A stretch of DNA of 64,000 nucleotides from Hetaerina americana (lineage: Eukaryota; Arthropoda; Insecta; Odonata; Calopterygidae): contig JAKTNV010000042.1 of assembly GCA_022747635.1 (NCBI GenBank), positions 1,500,501 through 1,564,500 of the forward strand. The letters run 5' to 3'. Both the position numbers and the translations under genes were made by a program. Below are positions 24,541 to 36,360 of the stretch, piece by piece; positions within the stretch are counted from its first letter, which is position 1; every line of letters begins with the position of its first letter. The notes below the pieces were generated by a model. It did no database searches. It saw nothing but the letters and a program-made list of their open reading frames with translations, and was not told where the DNA came from.

Positions 24541-27500
24541 GATACTCCTGGGAGCTATTATGCGCGTTGGCAAAGTTTGTTCCGTTGACAAACCAGGCTC
24601 AATTCGATTTAATTGTTGGGGTGCGCTGGTGTCTCCTTGGCATTTTATCAACTGTTTAAACTTTTTGCCTCTACATTCTCTTTATTCATGATCGTGTTTT
24701 CATTATCCACATTACACTTACACAATCCAATTGGTTAATGTGGGACTGGTTATTCAAGATACAACGTTAAAATTTGGTAAGAGAAGCAGTAACTTTTTCT
24801 TTTTCATTTATAAAACCCGTTCGCGTATTGAAAGATTTGGCTTTTGAGTCTGCAAATTACGTATCAAAATTTTATTATTCCGAGCAGTTTTTGATCCGCT
24901 TTCACGCATTCTATCGTCCAATTCATTTCACTCCGTATCTTGATTTTTTTCTATTGCTAATTAATGAATTCCCTAGGCTCTCTACGACTCTCTCTCTTTC
25001 TCTCTCGCGGCCGCTGTCACTGATCGCATGGCGAAGACATAAATGCCTTGTTTGCTTTCCCTCTTTCTCATCGAATGCCATTTAATTGACTTTCATCCAC
25101 GAGTCCCAAAGGATTCGCAAACAAGACATTTTTTCTAATTGCCAAATGTCTCGTAACTTATATTTAACGCAGCCAATCGACGGGATCGATAAAGAGTTTT
25201 TTCCCGTCACGACATCTTTGATCTCACCAAAGTAGTCGACCGGAAGCGCCGGAGGAGGGTGTGGGGAATGGTAGGGTTGGCTTGGGATCGGGACGTAATT
25301 GCGTCAGAGAGAGGAAGCGTCATATTGTGAACGAGGACTCTTTTATCTACCGGGGCAGATTTCTTCGCCCGAGTACGGGCGAACGAGTGGGCAGGACGCA
25401 ATCCCACCCCATTATATTTGTCGATGCTCAATCTTCGCCCGCGAAAAATAAGCCCCGTTTTTGTCGCTCAAGATTTTTCCCCTTCATCCCATTAATACGT
25501 TTCCCCTGCTCCGCCCTTACTTCCTTCCTCGCCCCCCTTCCTCGCACCCCCTCGCCACTCTCACCCGCTCGAATTGGCCAAAATTGGAACGGGAGCACTC
25601 ACGCAGTTTTGCGGGCGGCGAAGATGAAAATGCATCGGCGGGGGAGGAAGGAGAGCAAATCGATCCTTAACGGGAATCGAGTTATACACACGCCCACACC
25701 CCCGACTAACACCGGCCCCACCCTCCTTCGAGAATGGGGAAGAGCGGCGAGAGTGGTATTTTTTTGTGTGAGCGCGGACGAGGGCATACATACACACAGG
25801 CCTGCCTCTTCCCCCACCAACACGCTCGCACACAAATCTTCTCGCGAGTCCGACGCTTTCGTCATTTAATTTGCGACTCACTCCACTCCCACCCCCGCCA
25901 CCTTCCCCTGCGAACGTCACCCACTACCTAATTCGACCGCCTCTCGTACCCTTTTCACCTCCCGCGACCGAGCCCGTTCCTCACTCCACGAAGCCAGTAA
26001 TTTCGACCGCCGTTTGCCATGCATTCCGAGCCTCCACTAGTAAAATGTGAGAGGTCGGAGAAATAGCAGCTTCCCGAGGAAAATGGTATTAATCAAAGAG
26101 TGTGTCGGTGAGGGAAGGGGGTGCGGGGAGGGTTGAAAAAGAGGATGGGAAGGGAGGAAAAGGAAAGAATTCTCGCCATAAAAGTATACAGTCCTTTCTC
26201 TCCGTTACGTTTTCCGAGTTCCCACTGCGTCTTCATCACCATCCCTCTCCCATCCTCATCCTCACCGCCCCCTTTCTCCTCATCTCTCCGTCCCATCTTC
26301 TCTCTCCCTCTTTTGCTCCCCAACCGCGAGCCTACGCAACTCGCGTCTCACAAACGCAAGACACGGACCCTCACCTTCTTTCCTCTCTCTCATTCCCCCC
26401 ACCCACACTTTCCTCCCTGCGGCTCCACACAGATGCTGGCGACCCCTCTAAAACACGTGCACACAAACTCAGAACTCCCTTGTCTCTCCTTCAGATTTCG
26501 TTTCCGACTTCATATGTATGCACCTGTTTACTCCTCCCTCATCCCCTTAATACATCCTCGTACCTTACCCCGTCTTTCCATGCTCCAAATAGTATCCCAT
26601 TTCTTCTTTCTCCTCTTTCATCTACCGACGCATCTCTCCCCACCTCCATGGGTGTTTCCTGTTCCGAAAATTCTTTTCCTTCCCTTTGTAATACATTCAA
26701 CGACCTGCTTTCTTGATAATTTTCCTCCTTCAACTTCCCCTCCGTTTCTTTTTCATTCCTATTTCTAACTCTTCTTCGTATTCCTCTCTTCGGCCGTTTA
26801 TTTGGAAGTATAATGTTTTTCCTGTCAGATGTTAAGTTGAAGTCTATTTCATATTTAATTTTTTAGTTGTCCTCGAGTGGGGAAAATGGGCAGCTATTCA
26901 CATTTGCAAAACTTTCTTGTGACGAAAAAAAGTTTTGCTTCGGCCTCTCCCGATAAGGAATCAGTTTCACTTCGTCCAAATGACTATATTCTACGGCGAT
27001 TCACCGAATTTTGGATGTTGAGTTCGGAAGACATTAGATGCAGAAGTTCATATTTCCAACACTGATGTTAAACGTTTTGTATTGACTCTACGGGGTCGAC
27101 TTCAATAAATGTGGATATTATAACAACTTTTTTCTCGCCCAGTATCTTTTTTATTCTCAGCTCTTATTTTCATTCATTATCCTCCGCCCACAATTTGGAA
27201 AAAATGTCATCCGAGTCCTTCTTCAGTGTTCACGTAATCTGTCTCTCCCGAAAACTTACAGGCTTGAAGTACATGTGTCTCTGAAAAATTGGGCATCCCT
27301 TTTTTATCATAATTTCAAATGTGATAATTTTACGCATAAATATAGGTGTACAGTAAAATTCAGAAGCTAAAGGTAGTTTGGTTGAATGGAAGGGTGATTT
27401 GATTTGTAGAAAAGTCCTTTGTAGCACGTGAAATTTTTAATGTTAAAACAGTTATCCCAAAGTTATTAATAACTTGCTTTGACAATAATTCTTTTATTTG

Positions 27501-27839
27501 TAATTTTTTAAATCATACTAATTTAAATGCTTATTTTCTTGGCATCCTTCCATATGATATGAGAGATAAATAACAGTAATTGAAGAACCAATTATTAATA
27601 ATTTTGGTCACCGTAGTTATTATTTCCGTTACCGGGAGGGCGCTAAATTTATCATGAAAATGACATCAATTTCTGTTTTTAAATTCCATCGAATAAAAGG
27701 AAATTTCGCGTTATCGCTGGCATACGAATCACCGTAATATTTCCGTACTTTTTATGACTCAAGCGTAATTCATTCTTTACTTTTTTTTTAAGTAGCTTCA
27801 CGTGTTCAATAAGTTAAATATTAACTTGATCTCTTCACA
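24541..27839. other. Non-coding DNA with a CpG/pyrimidine block
   Basis: 24.5-25.2 kb is AT-rich. About 25.2-26.8 kb is GC-rich with CpG and C/T runs and gives overlapping low-complexity frames of up to 215 codons. 26.8-27.84 kb is AT-rich. No recognisable domain or RNA gene was seen. Confidence 0.6.
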
Positions 27840-30770
27840 CGTAACCTCGCTTGTAACCTGCCCCCCTGCCTCGCCTTCATCTTCTGTATTCCTCCCTTCC
27901 CACGGCCCGTTTGCCGTCCCCGCCCTGTCCCTCTCCTCCTCCCCCCTCCATGCTAACATTGAAGATCGTCCATTTGCTCCCCTTCTCTTCCCTTCGCATA
28001 TCCTCCTTCCCCCACACCTTCCTCACTCCTACCGTCCTACACACACACAACCTTGATCCTTCTACCCTCCCCTCTCAACCTCCCCCTCCCAACCCCCTCT
28101 CCGCTCGCCCGTTTTCCTCTCCCGAAAACCCCGGGCTTCGGACGTAACGTTCACTGCACCATTCCAATTACAAACTGCCACCTCCTGGTTCGCTGCTCAG
28201 CCGCTAGGGTCTGAGGGTGGCGCCACCAGCTGCGGATCGATACCCCAAGCCGAATCCTCCCTTCCTCTCCCTCTCTTCCTTCCCTCTTCCTCCTTCTCGC
28301 CTCTCCCTATGCTCCTTTTTATCTCCCTTTTCTCATCCCTCTCTCCGCATTGCCCTGTTCGTCCTTCATCGAATTTCCCTCCATCGTTCGTTCGCATTCG
28401 CCTCCATCTCCCATCCGTCCCTGGCCTTTTCTTCACTCCGATCCGCGTGTCACTCTCCTCACCTCCGTAATTACCTCCTCTCTTCCTTCCCTTTCTTCCC
28501 CCCAGGAGCGATCCTCCCGTGCCTGGCCTTTTTAATTCCTTCACTTTCCACCCCGCGCAAAGCGGTGGTTCGACTCCCTTTCTCTCCCTCCCCAAGAGCC
28601 TCTTCCCACGGAACGAAACGCTCATTACACTGAATGGAGTGGAGGGGTTAGAGGGAGGGATTTAATCCGTGGAGTTTGCGATGACTATGTTTTGCTTTCG
28701 TGAGTGACTCCTCAGAACTGTCCCGCTCACCCCCTTTCCTTCGGGGCCGCGACTATTTTTTTCCGATCCGCCCGATGCCATTTCGTCCGATCATCGCTTC
28801 CACGAATGGCATTAATTTCCTCTCCCGCCGCAGAGTGGATCCCACCGGGGGGATTCCCTGATCCCACTCTTTCCGTGTTGAATCACTGGTTCTCAAACCC
28901 CCCCTATCCACCCCCCCGGCCCATACTTACCCCTTACACTCCTATTCCCAAAACTACTTCTGGATTGATTGTTCCCTGAGAAGAGTATTCAATGTCATGT
29001 GGAACTTTCAAATTCGCGCCTCCTCCGTGGCGTAGGGAAGTAACAAGAACTGCACCATTCAATTAAGCCAGCTACCGTCGTTCGTGCGATTTGCAAGGAA
29101 TTTTAAATCGACTTTTAGGTTTGAGAAACAGGTCCCGGGAGGTTATTCAAAATTCATCAAATTAATGTTTCTCCTTCTCATCGAGTGGATCCCCCCGGTC
29201 TCCTTCGGCGCCAGCGGCGCGTGTTCGGATTTTATATATCCCCCGAGCGATACTCGCGTCGTCTCCGCCTCCGACGATGGCAACCGCGAACCAGCGCCCG
29301 ACCGTCACCACGCACTCCACCCCGCCCCGTTCCATTCTCCCTCCTCCTCAGGGTTTTTCCTCTTTTCCTATGCCGACCTGCTCCCTTCGATGCACGGCTT
29401 CTTTGCTTCTTTCCCTGCGTCCCTCCCCTTTCGCCCCGGCTCTTTCCCCCGCCCTCCACCCGCGCTTCCCTCAACTCCACCACGCCGGCCGCCCCACGAG
29501 TGCGATTCTCACTCCCGCGCGCGGGAATTAAATTGTCCTCCCAGCGCGAAGGTGGATAGGGCGCCTGGGGCCCCTCTCTTTCTCTCTTTGGCAACCCCTT
29601 GCCCTCTCTCACCTTGCCCCCGGCGTAAGGGCCTCGTGAAGGTCGGAGGTGGAGGGTGGAAGAAGGTCCAGTGAGTACAAAATGGGTCGGGAGATATACC
29701 TTTTGCTCCCCTTCCCCTTTATATCCTTCCCCTTAGGCCTCACGATCGAGACGCGTGGGAGTCAGGGAGCGAGACGCGCTGGTCGCGCATAAACTGTCGT
29801 GGCTTATTACTGCCATCCCTCCCCACTCCCCCCACACCGTAGGCCTCCCGAACGCTCAGGGGCGTGGGGAGTGAAACGAAAGAGGAAATAAAAATGGCGC
29901 TCGGTCGGGAAGGCGTCCTTCCTCTTCCTTCCCCCCTCTCTCTCTGGTTCTCTTCATTCTTCCCCTCCATTTCGTGCTCTCAACCCCGTCGCGTCACTTC
30001 TTCGGTCCCCTCACTCACCCGTCCCTTCCCCCCCGCCATCGCCAACCTCACTCACTCACTCTCCGCCGGGAGAGAGAGAGAGAGGCGGAGGAGGAGAGTC
30101 GTAGTAGCGTGGAGCCATCGATTGTGGGGAGCGCGCGCGGCGTTACGCACTCAGCCGGCCTCCCCATTCACGTAAACTGTGAAGTGAAACTGTGACGTGG
30201 AGGCTTGAGAGGAAAATAAGGGGCGGTTTCGCCGGCACGACGGGTCGGGTGGGGAGCGAAAGGGCGAGGGATGGTGCGGGGGAGAGAGGGTGAGTGGGCG
30301 GGAGGAGGACAAGGAGATCTCCGGGGCGAGTGGGAGGGGAGGGGTTGTTTCAGGACGGAGGAGGAGAGGCGGGGTCGGTTTTGGGGGGGGGTTTGGGGGT
30401 TAGATGTCGGTTAGCCCGTGTCGTGCCCAAATGTGCTTTGGCGATGGGGTGGGAGGGAGTAGAGAGAGAGGGAGAGAGGTGGGGGAAGAAAAAATGAATG
30501 CGAGATCGGACGAAATGGGGTACCGTGGAGAGGGGTGGTCGGCCGGGCGTGTTTGTGCTGCCCCGTTCCTCTCCCGCTATGTTGTTCCCTTTCTCCTCTC
30601 CTTTCGATCTCCTCTCTCTCTCGTCCTTCCCTCTTCTTCGTCCTCTCCCCTCCTCTTCGTCCTGTCCCTTCTTTCGGGCCCCCTCCCCCTCCGTAGTGAG
30701 AGGGGCAACACCCTTCTTCCATGCCTCCCTGTGCTTTTGACGTGATTCGCATTTCGCGCGGCAGATGTCA
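27840..30770. other. Long CpG-rich pyrimidine/purine block, possible promoter area
   Basis: This is the longest GC-rich interval. C/T-rich DNA at 27.85-28.62, 28.83-28.97, 29.28-29.62 and 29.82-30.06 kb gives way at about 30.07-30.50 kb to G/A-rich DNA, then to C/T again at 30.56-30.73 kb. Within 30060-30200 there is an AG run (GAGAGAGAGAGAG), dense CpG (GAGCGCGCGCGGCG) and CACTCAG, which resembles an arthropod initiator. The combination is typical of GAGA-rich first-exon regions, but no coding exon was found. Frames in the block are low-complexity. Confidence 0.35.
30371..30399 (+). other. G-quadruplex-capable run
   Basis: A GGGG, a nine-base G run (30383-30391) and a GGGGG lie within 29 nt, separated by short T-rich loops. 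This could fold as an intramolecular quadruplex on the plus strand. No regulatory role can be shown from sequence alone. Confidence 0.5.
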
Positions 30771-33187
30771 GGGGTGGGGCGGAGGACAGAAAAATTCCTT
30801 TTCGTTTCTTTCCCTATAAATTTCCCCGTCGTGTTTTTTTAGCGTGATACCTTGCATTTGTATTAATCATGCGTTTTTTTTTATTTTTCCCTTTGTCGTG
30901 CTCAGGGTGGTATTTTTTCAGTCTCCTGTGAGCGTTTCTATATCCATAGCCGTGGATAGGAGCCCATTTCATTTCGATCGTAAGCCTTCATTTGTGCTTT
31001 TTTCCCTTTTTGGCAATACGTTGCTGTAACATCGTTCGTAGTCGCTAGGGCTTTCGAAATCATGTTACGGACGGTATCATTGTAAAGCATTTATGGACTT
31101 GATTATCTTGTATCCTTTTTGTATGTCCTTTCCTCATTACTTTCTCTTTATTGCCATTCTTCATAACCGCTGCATAACTTTAAGCATTTTATGTTCTATT
31201 TATCAGATTTATGTGAGAATTTATGGGCGGACAATGAATTTCAGTGGCTTTCATGGGCTAAAGACGCATTTTCACACGAAAACGACTTGACTAGGTGCCG
31301 CATGTAATAAACTTCATCTTTTGCGCTAACTTCCACGCATTTGAATGAAATTCTTTTGGGCATTCGAGTCGGTATCGGGAGATGATCCTCATGGTTTTTT
31401 CAACTAAGAGTATTGAAAAACATCCCTTTTGTAATCCATTGTGGGTAGTAAAAAGGAACTCAGCCACCCTCAATATTGTCTAAACGTTTTTCATTTTTTA
31501 ACAAAGACTATGCTGTTCTTTCGCGATTAATACAATAGGAGTGTGATAAACATCTGTATGCGTTATAAAATGCATTTTTTATGGATATCACATAGTAGAT
31601 ATGATAGGGACATTGCCGGGGTTTTGATTTGACAATAATATTAAAACGATTCATGAAAATGTTCCTTCTCCCGTTTAATGTCCGCTTACCTACCATATTT
31701 TGAATCTTTCCATACGATCTAAGGAACGAAAATATTTCTAGGTTACATTTCCAGCGATCATCCGGACGATATATTTATTTCTTAAGCCAAAAATAAAATT
31801 ACGACGTGCTTAAAATACGCACTTGCTCTCCGTGAGTGCAAAGAAGATAAACTGCGCGCATTTATTACGCACAATACCTTTACGCATTAGCTTGTCGAGG
31901 GATTTAGCTGCATCGTAGAGTGTTCCACCTTTCTTTATGCTTCGAAGAAACGGGTTCATTCAGAAATACACAAACATAGCTTGGTTGTGCGTATCAGCGT
32001 CACTGTGGAAATAGGATAAATGGTTTGTAAAATTTTCATTAAAGTTTAAGTTATTAAATTGATCTTTGGAATTTATTAGGAAAGCGTTAACACTTTCCTT
32101 AGTTCATATGCCACATATCTTGGAACTATTCAGGATTTCGTGATAAGTTTCAGTAATCTTTCCTAACCGGGCCAGATTTTGATTAATTGTAATAGTCAAA
32201 GAAGGCATATACCACACCAGTGAAAGAGAATTAAAAAAAAGGATTTCTCATAGAAATACACGAATGTTCAAGTGAACTTAAAACTTAGATATAATTTCAA
32301 AAATTATATACTCCCTATTTGACTGTAGTTGTTACTTAATTTTGATTAGTGATTGTGGGATACATGAATTAGTATTTGCATTGATAATTATCAGCCGAAG
32401 GCACTGGAAGGTGAATCGGCTCTCAAGTTGACGGTCCTAAAACTACACAACGCTATCTGGCAAATATCCCCATCCCATCCACAAAAGAATCAACTATGAC
32501 GATGCGCTTCCTCTGCCCCTCCTAATATACACCAATGGTACCCTCGACCCCCTTCTACCTTCCCAGCGACCCGCAGGCTTTCACGAAACCTCACACGGGC
32601 AGCTCCGGTCTGCTCCACCGCCATCCCCTCTGCCCTTTGCTGTGGCCATCTCGGTCCCCTGCTACATGCCTTAACCCCAGCCGCGCATCCTTCTCGCCTC
32701 CCCCTCACATACCCTGTCCCCCCACTGCGGACGCCCCGGACCCCAGAGCAACACCGCTAACCCACCGAGATCCTCTCGCCTCCTCTCTCCTGCACTCCTC
32801 AACACTCAGGCTCCCCGGGAACAATAATTCTTCCGCAAACGCATTTGGGTGAGCCGAGATATACATACGCCGATTGCAATCACAAAGGTGCGTTAAATCT
32901 GAAGGCATTAATTAAACCGCTGCGGGCTTGGGCGGCGCATGGTCCTGAAGGAATCCATTGAAGGTGCTTTGCATTCACAAGTTTTTAAAAATAATATTAG
33001 GTTTAAAATAAATATTATGTACCGTAAATATGTCTTGATGGAGATTACATCAAATGAAAGGGTATCCAAATATTGTTTCCTGATAACTGTAAATTTCTAC
33101 CCCACCTTTTCTGTGTTTGTATATTATATGTTCCTACCCCTTTATATCTATACCCATGTTAATGAACATTCGTTCGCCATGTGGCGG

Positions 33188-33190
<3 letters not shown>
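30771..33190. other. AT-rich spacer with one C-rich patch
   Basis: 30.8-32.4 kb is AT-rich without recognised content. 32.5-32.83 kb is C-rich with low-complexity frames. 32.9-33.19 kb is AT-rich and leads into the TA arrays. Confidence 0.6.
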
Positions 33191-33281
<91 letters not shown>

Positions 33282-33304
33282 CACATATATATATATATAT
33301 ACAT

Positions 33305-33375
<71 letters not shown>

Positions 33376-33379
33376 TATA
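33191..33379. repeat. (TA)n array with CATACACATA interruptions
   Basis: Nearly pure alternating TA from 33192, interrupted by short ACATACAC words at about 33241, 33277, 33301 and 33365. The Ile-Tyr frames through it come from the dinucleotide repeat. Confidence 0.97.
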
Positions 33380-33420
33380 AACATTCAAACACGAAATCCC
33401 GCCAAACGGCGAATAAATAC

Positions 33421-33539
33421 TCATATATACAGAAACAGATATAAGGAAAAGGGATAGGAACACATATAAAGGACGAACACAATTCGTCCTTTATATGTGT
33501 TCCTATCCCTTTTCCCTATATCTGTTTCTGTATATATGA
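33421..33539. repeat. Near-perfect palindrome, 57-bp arms
   Basis: Arm 33421-33477 is the reverse complement of 33483-33539 with a single mismatch (position 33444). Only five bases (CACAA) separate the arms. TA microsatellite lies outside on both sides. Such a structure would extrude as a long hairpin. The arm contains TCGTCCTTTATATGTGTTCC, whose style resembles the unit of the next palindrome, but it is not the same sequence. Confidence 0.95.
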
Positions 33540-33540
33540 G

Positions 33541-33541
33541 C

Positions 33542-33595
<54 letters not shown>
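33541..33595. repeat. (TA)n microsatellite between palindromes
   Basis: Alternating TA with two CATA interruptions separates the first palindrome (ending 33539) from the second (starting 33596). Confidence 0.95.
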
Positions 33596-33597
<2 letters not shown>

Positions 33598-33802
33598 GCT
33601 GACACAAGATAACACAAATAGAATCGAATAGCAACATTTAAAAGGACACACACGGTAAATTGTTCGAGCTTTCGGCCCTCTCAGAGGCCTTCTTCAAATC
33701 TTGAAGAAGTCCTCTGAGAGGGCCGAAAGCTCGAACATTTTACCGTGTGTGTCCTTTTAAATGTTGCTATTCGATTCTATTTGTGTTATATTGTGTCAGC
33801 CC
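33596..33802. repeat. Near-perfect palindrome, 102-bp arms
   Basis: Arm 33596-33697 is the reverse complement of 33701-33802 with three mismatches and a 3-bp centre (ATC). The unit, read outward from the centre on the plus strand, begins TTGAAGAAG, contains CTCTGAGAGGGCCGAAAGCT and ends TTGTGTCAGCCC. The inner part, GTCCTC-TGA-GAGGGC then CGAAAGC, is a small stem followed by a GAAA motif. This is reminiscent of the hammerhead-like tails of Penelope-like retroelements. No protein-coding sequence belongs to it. Confidence 0.95.
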
Positions 33803-33889
33803 ATTATTGTACCGTTCGTGTGAGTTTTACAATCGTCATATATATATATATATATATATGACGACATACAATATCTATATATACAATCG

Positions 33890-33935
<46 letters not shown>

Positions 33936-34071
33936 CGATTGTAAAACTCACACGAACGGTACAATAGTGGGCTGACACAATATAACACAAATAGAATCGA
34001 ATAGCAACATTTAAAAGGACACACACGGTAAAATGTTCGAGCTTTCGGCCCTCTCAGAGGACTTCTTCAAG
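33700..34071. repeat. Overlapping larger palindrome, 141-bp arms
   Basis: Arm 33700-33840 is the reverse complement of 33931-34071 with one mismatch. The spacer of about 90 bp is mostly TA repeat with two TCGTC/GACGA words. The left arm is the right arm of the previous palindrome plus 38 more bases (ATTATTGTACCG to AATCGTCATA). One unit therefore occurs three times in alternating orientation within about 480 bp: 33596-33697, 33701-33802 and 33969-34071. Near-identity means recent origin by inverted duplication or template switching, or ongoing gene conversion between arms. Confidence 0.93.
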
Positions 34072-34178
34072 AATATATGTATATATATATATATATATAC
34101 ATACATATATATATAATTATATATATATACATATATATATACATACATACATATATATAATTATATATATATATATAC

Positions 34179-34243
<65 letters not shown>

Positions 34244-34271
34244 TATACATACATACATATATATAATTATT

Positions 34272-34305
<34 letters not shown>

Positions 34306-34320
34306 GTATATATATATAGG
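34072..34320. repeat. TA-rich microsatellite cluster
   Basis: Repeated TATATA with TACATACATA and TATAATTATA interruptions. It lies exactly between the third palindrome copy and the 3' end of the LINE, so part of it may be the microsatellite tail that RTE-type elements make at their 3' end. Confidence 0.9.
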
Positions 34321-36170
34321 TTTTTGGATGGACACAACTACCAAACAAATATTTTATTACTCCTAACAAAACACAAAATCCATCATCCTACTCTACATCA
34401 GGTCCCTCTTCATCTCTGAGTACTTTCTTCCTCCCTTCATCCCGTCCAACATCCCTATCCTGTTCCTTCCCTTTCCTCTTTTGCCCAACATTCTACCCCC
34501 TATCACAGTCTTCAACATCCCACTGCCGGTCAACACCCCCTTCATCCACTTTTCCTGCCTCCGTAGGATTGCTCCCAACAAACCCCTCTCTTCGCCCACC
34601 ATACCAAGTACTTCCTCATTTGTTTTCTTCTCTGTCCATTTCACCTTCTCCATTCTTCTCCACACCCACATTTCAAAAGCCTCCAGTCTACGTCTATCCT
34701 CCTGCCTCAATGACTACGTTTCCGCACCGTACATAGCTACGCTCCATATCAAAGTTTTTACGAGTCTTTTCTTAACATCCTTACTCAAAGTCCCCGTCAT
34801 CAACTCCCTCCTCCTTGTGAAAGCCTCTTTGCCTAGCGCAATTCTTCTCCTTACGTCCCTACTACTTTGACCGTGTTGGTCCAAAACACTACCGAGATAC
34901 GTAAACTTTTCTACCTGCTCTAGTTTTTGCCCTCCTATTTTAATGTTAACCTTGGCCTTTTTCTTTCTAGAAAATCGCATAACCTTTGTTTTATTAATAT
35001 TGATTCTCATCCCATACCTGTCGCACTGAATTTCCAATTCACTCAGCAATGCTTGCAGCCCCTTGGCTGACTGACAAACTAAAGCTTGGTCATCAGCAAA
35101 CCTAACTGATTTTATGAATTCCCCGCCCACCTTCATTCCTACCTCCAGTTCTTCCCATGCCTCTTTAATCATTTCCTCTGCATACAGGTTGAACAGCACG
35201 GTGATAATGGGCAACCCTGCCTTACACCTCTTCCTAACACTGCCCAACCAGACTCCCCGTTCCCCACTCGCACATGAGCAGTCTGAGAAATGTACAGGTT
35301 GCGGATTAGCCTCCTTTCCCTCCAATCTATTCCTATTTTCTGCAATATACTGATTAGTTTTTCCCAATTCACTGTATCAAACGCTTTTTCGAAATCTACG
35401 AAACAGGCAAATACCTCCTGGTTGTGTTCTATATTCCTCTCGATTAATAATCTCATTACTGCAATGGCATCACGCGTACCTCTTCCCTTCCTAAACCCAA
35501 ACTGATCATCCCCTAAGTAATCATTTGCCCTACTCTCTATCCTTTTGTTTATGATCCTGAGAACATCTTTAGCTGCGTGGGACATCAAACTAATTGTCCT
35601 ATAGTCCTCACATGACGTGGCCTTTACCTTTTTCGGAATAGGAACTAAAACTGATCTCACAAAGTCTTCCGGCCAGGTTCCCTCCTCATAAATACTACGG
35701 ATCAGCCCATATAGCCTCTTCCTCCCACATTTTCCTAAGCATTTTAAAAGTTCCACGGGAATGTTATCTACCCCCACGGCCTTATTTAGTTTCATCTCCC
35801 TTAATGCCCTTTCTATCTCATTGTCTAGTATGCCTGGACCTAAGCTGTCTTCCTCTACGTCATTTTCTTTTTCAATGTCTAACTTTGTTGGTCTGAGTTC
35901 TTTACTATACAGTTCTTCTATATACTCCTTCCATCTCTCTTGGATCTTTCCTGCGTCAACTATTACCTTACCCGCCTTATCTCTAACTGTTAGCATAGCT
36001 CTTCCTTTCTTACTTCTCGATAACGATTTAACTTTGCTGTACAGCGCACCGATTTCACCCTTCCTCTGCAGACTTTCCATATCCTCGCACTGCGTCTTCC
36101 ACCATGCTTCGTTTGCTTTATTTGTTGCCCGCCTCAATTTATTGTTCAATTCTTTGCATTCACCCGCGTA
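34321..36170 (-). mobile_element. RTE-like non-LTR retrotransposon (LINE), 5'-truncated, decayed
   Basis: The element lies on the minus strand. Coding sequence starts in the linker before the reverse transcriptase, near 36165, and ends at a stop at 34390-34395. A short 3' UTR follows, running straight into the TA repeat near 34320. The apurinic endonuclease domain expected in a full element is absent, as in typical 5'-truncated LINE insertions. Motif order and the C-terminal block (AMYGAET, RRLEAFEMWVWRRM, KTNEEVL) resemble the RTE/BovB group. The clade call is from memory of family motifs, not from a search. Confidence 0.85.
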
Positions 36171-36236
36171 GAAGGGAGGACAGAAGTTACAGGAGTGGAG
36201 GTATGTGATTTTTTTGCAGTGCAGGTAGAAAATCAA
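34393..36236 (-). pseudogene. LINE reverse transcriptase, broken by a frameshift and a stop
   Basis: Read from right to left, the frame contains the RT motifs in order: LNKAVGVDNIPVELLK, CEDYRTISLMSHAAK, DDQFGFRKGRGTRDA, CFVDFEKAFDTVNWEKL (first catalytic Asp), GRGVRQGCPLSP, FADDQALV (YADD box as FADD), GMRININKTKVM and KFTYLGSVL. A C-terminal region follows. One base is missing near 35199-35202, just after QGCPLSP, so VLFNLYAEEM continues in another frame. An in-frame TAG near 34714 replaces the Trp expected after YGAET; the same frame then resumes to 34393. The first 20 or so residues (36236 to about 36170) do not resemble LINE protein and are probably flank. The element is dead as it stands. 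Confidence 0.85.
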
Positions 36237-36360
36237 TGATTTTTGGGCTGGGATTTCTTAGTCAGCGCAGTGACGGCATTTGCAACATGTGTGTTAACAT
36301 TTTCATGAGAAGAAACGGGGTACTCGCAGGAGTCCTTGTGAACTTGAAGATGTCGCGTTA

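Noticed and set aside
23325..24542. 405-codon open frame, the longest in the window
   Set aside because: Pro/Ser/Leu-rich low complexity; composition changes exactly where the DNA flips from purine- to pyrimidine-rich, and comparable long frames exist in other frames and on the other strand. No domain seen.
26102..26768. Overlapping frames of 204 and 215 codons
   Set aside because: Same low-complexity pyrimidine artefact; the two frames cover the same bases.
32939..33457. 172-codon Ile/Tyr-rich frame and its neighbours
   Set aside because: Translation of the TA microsatellite.
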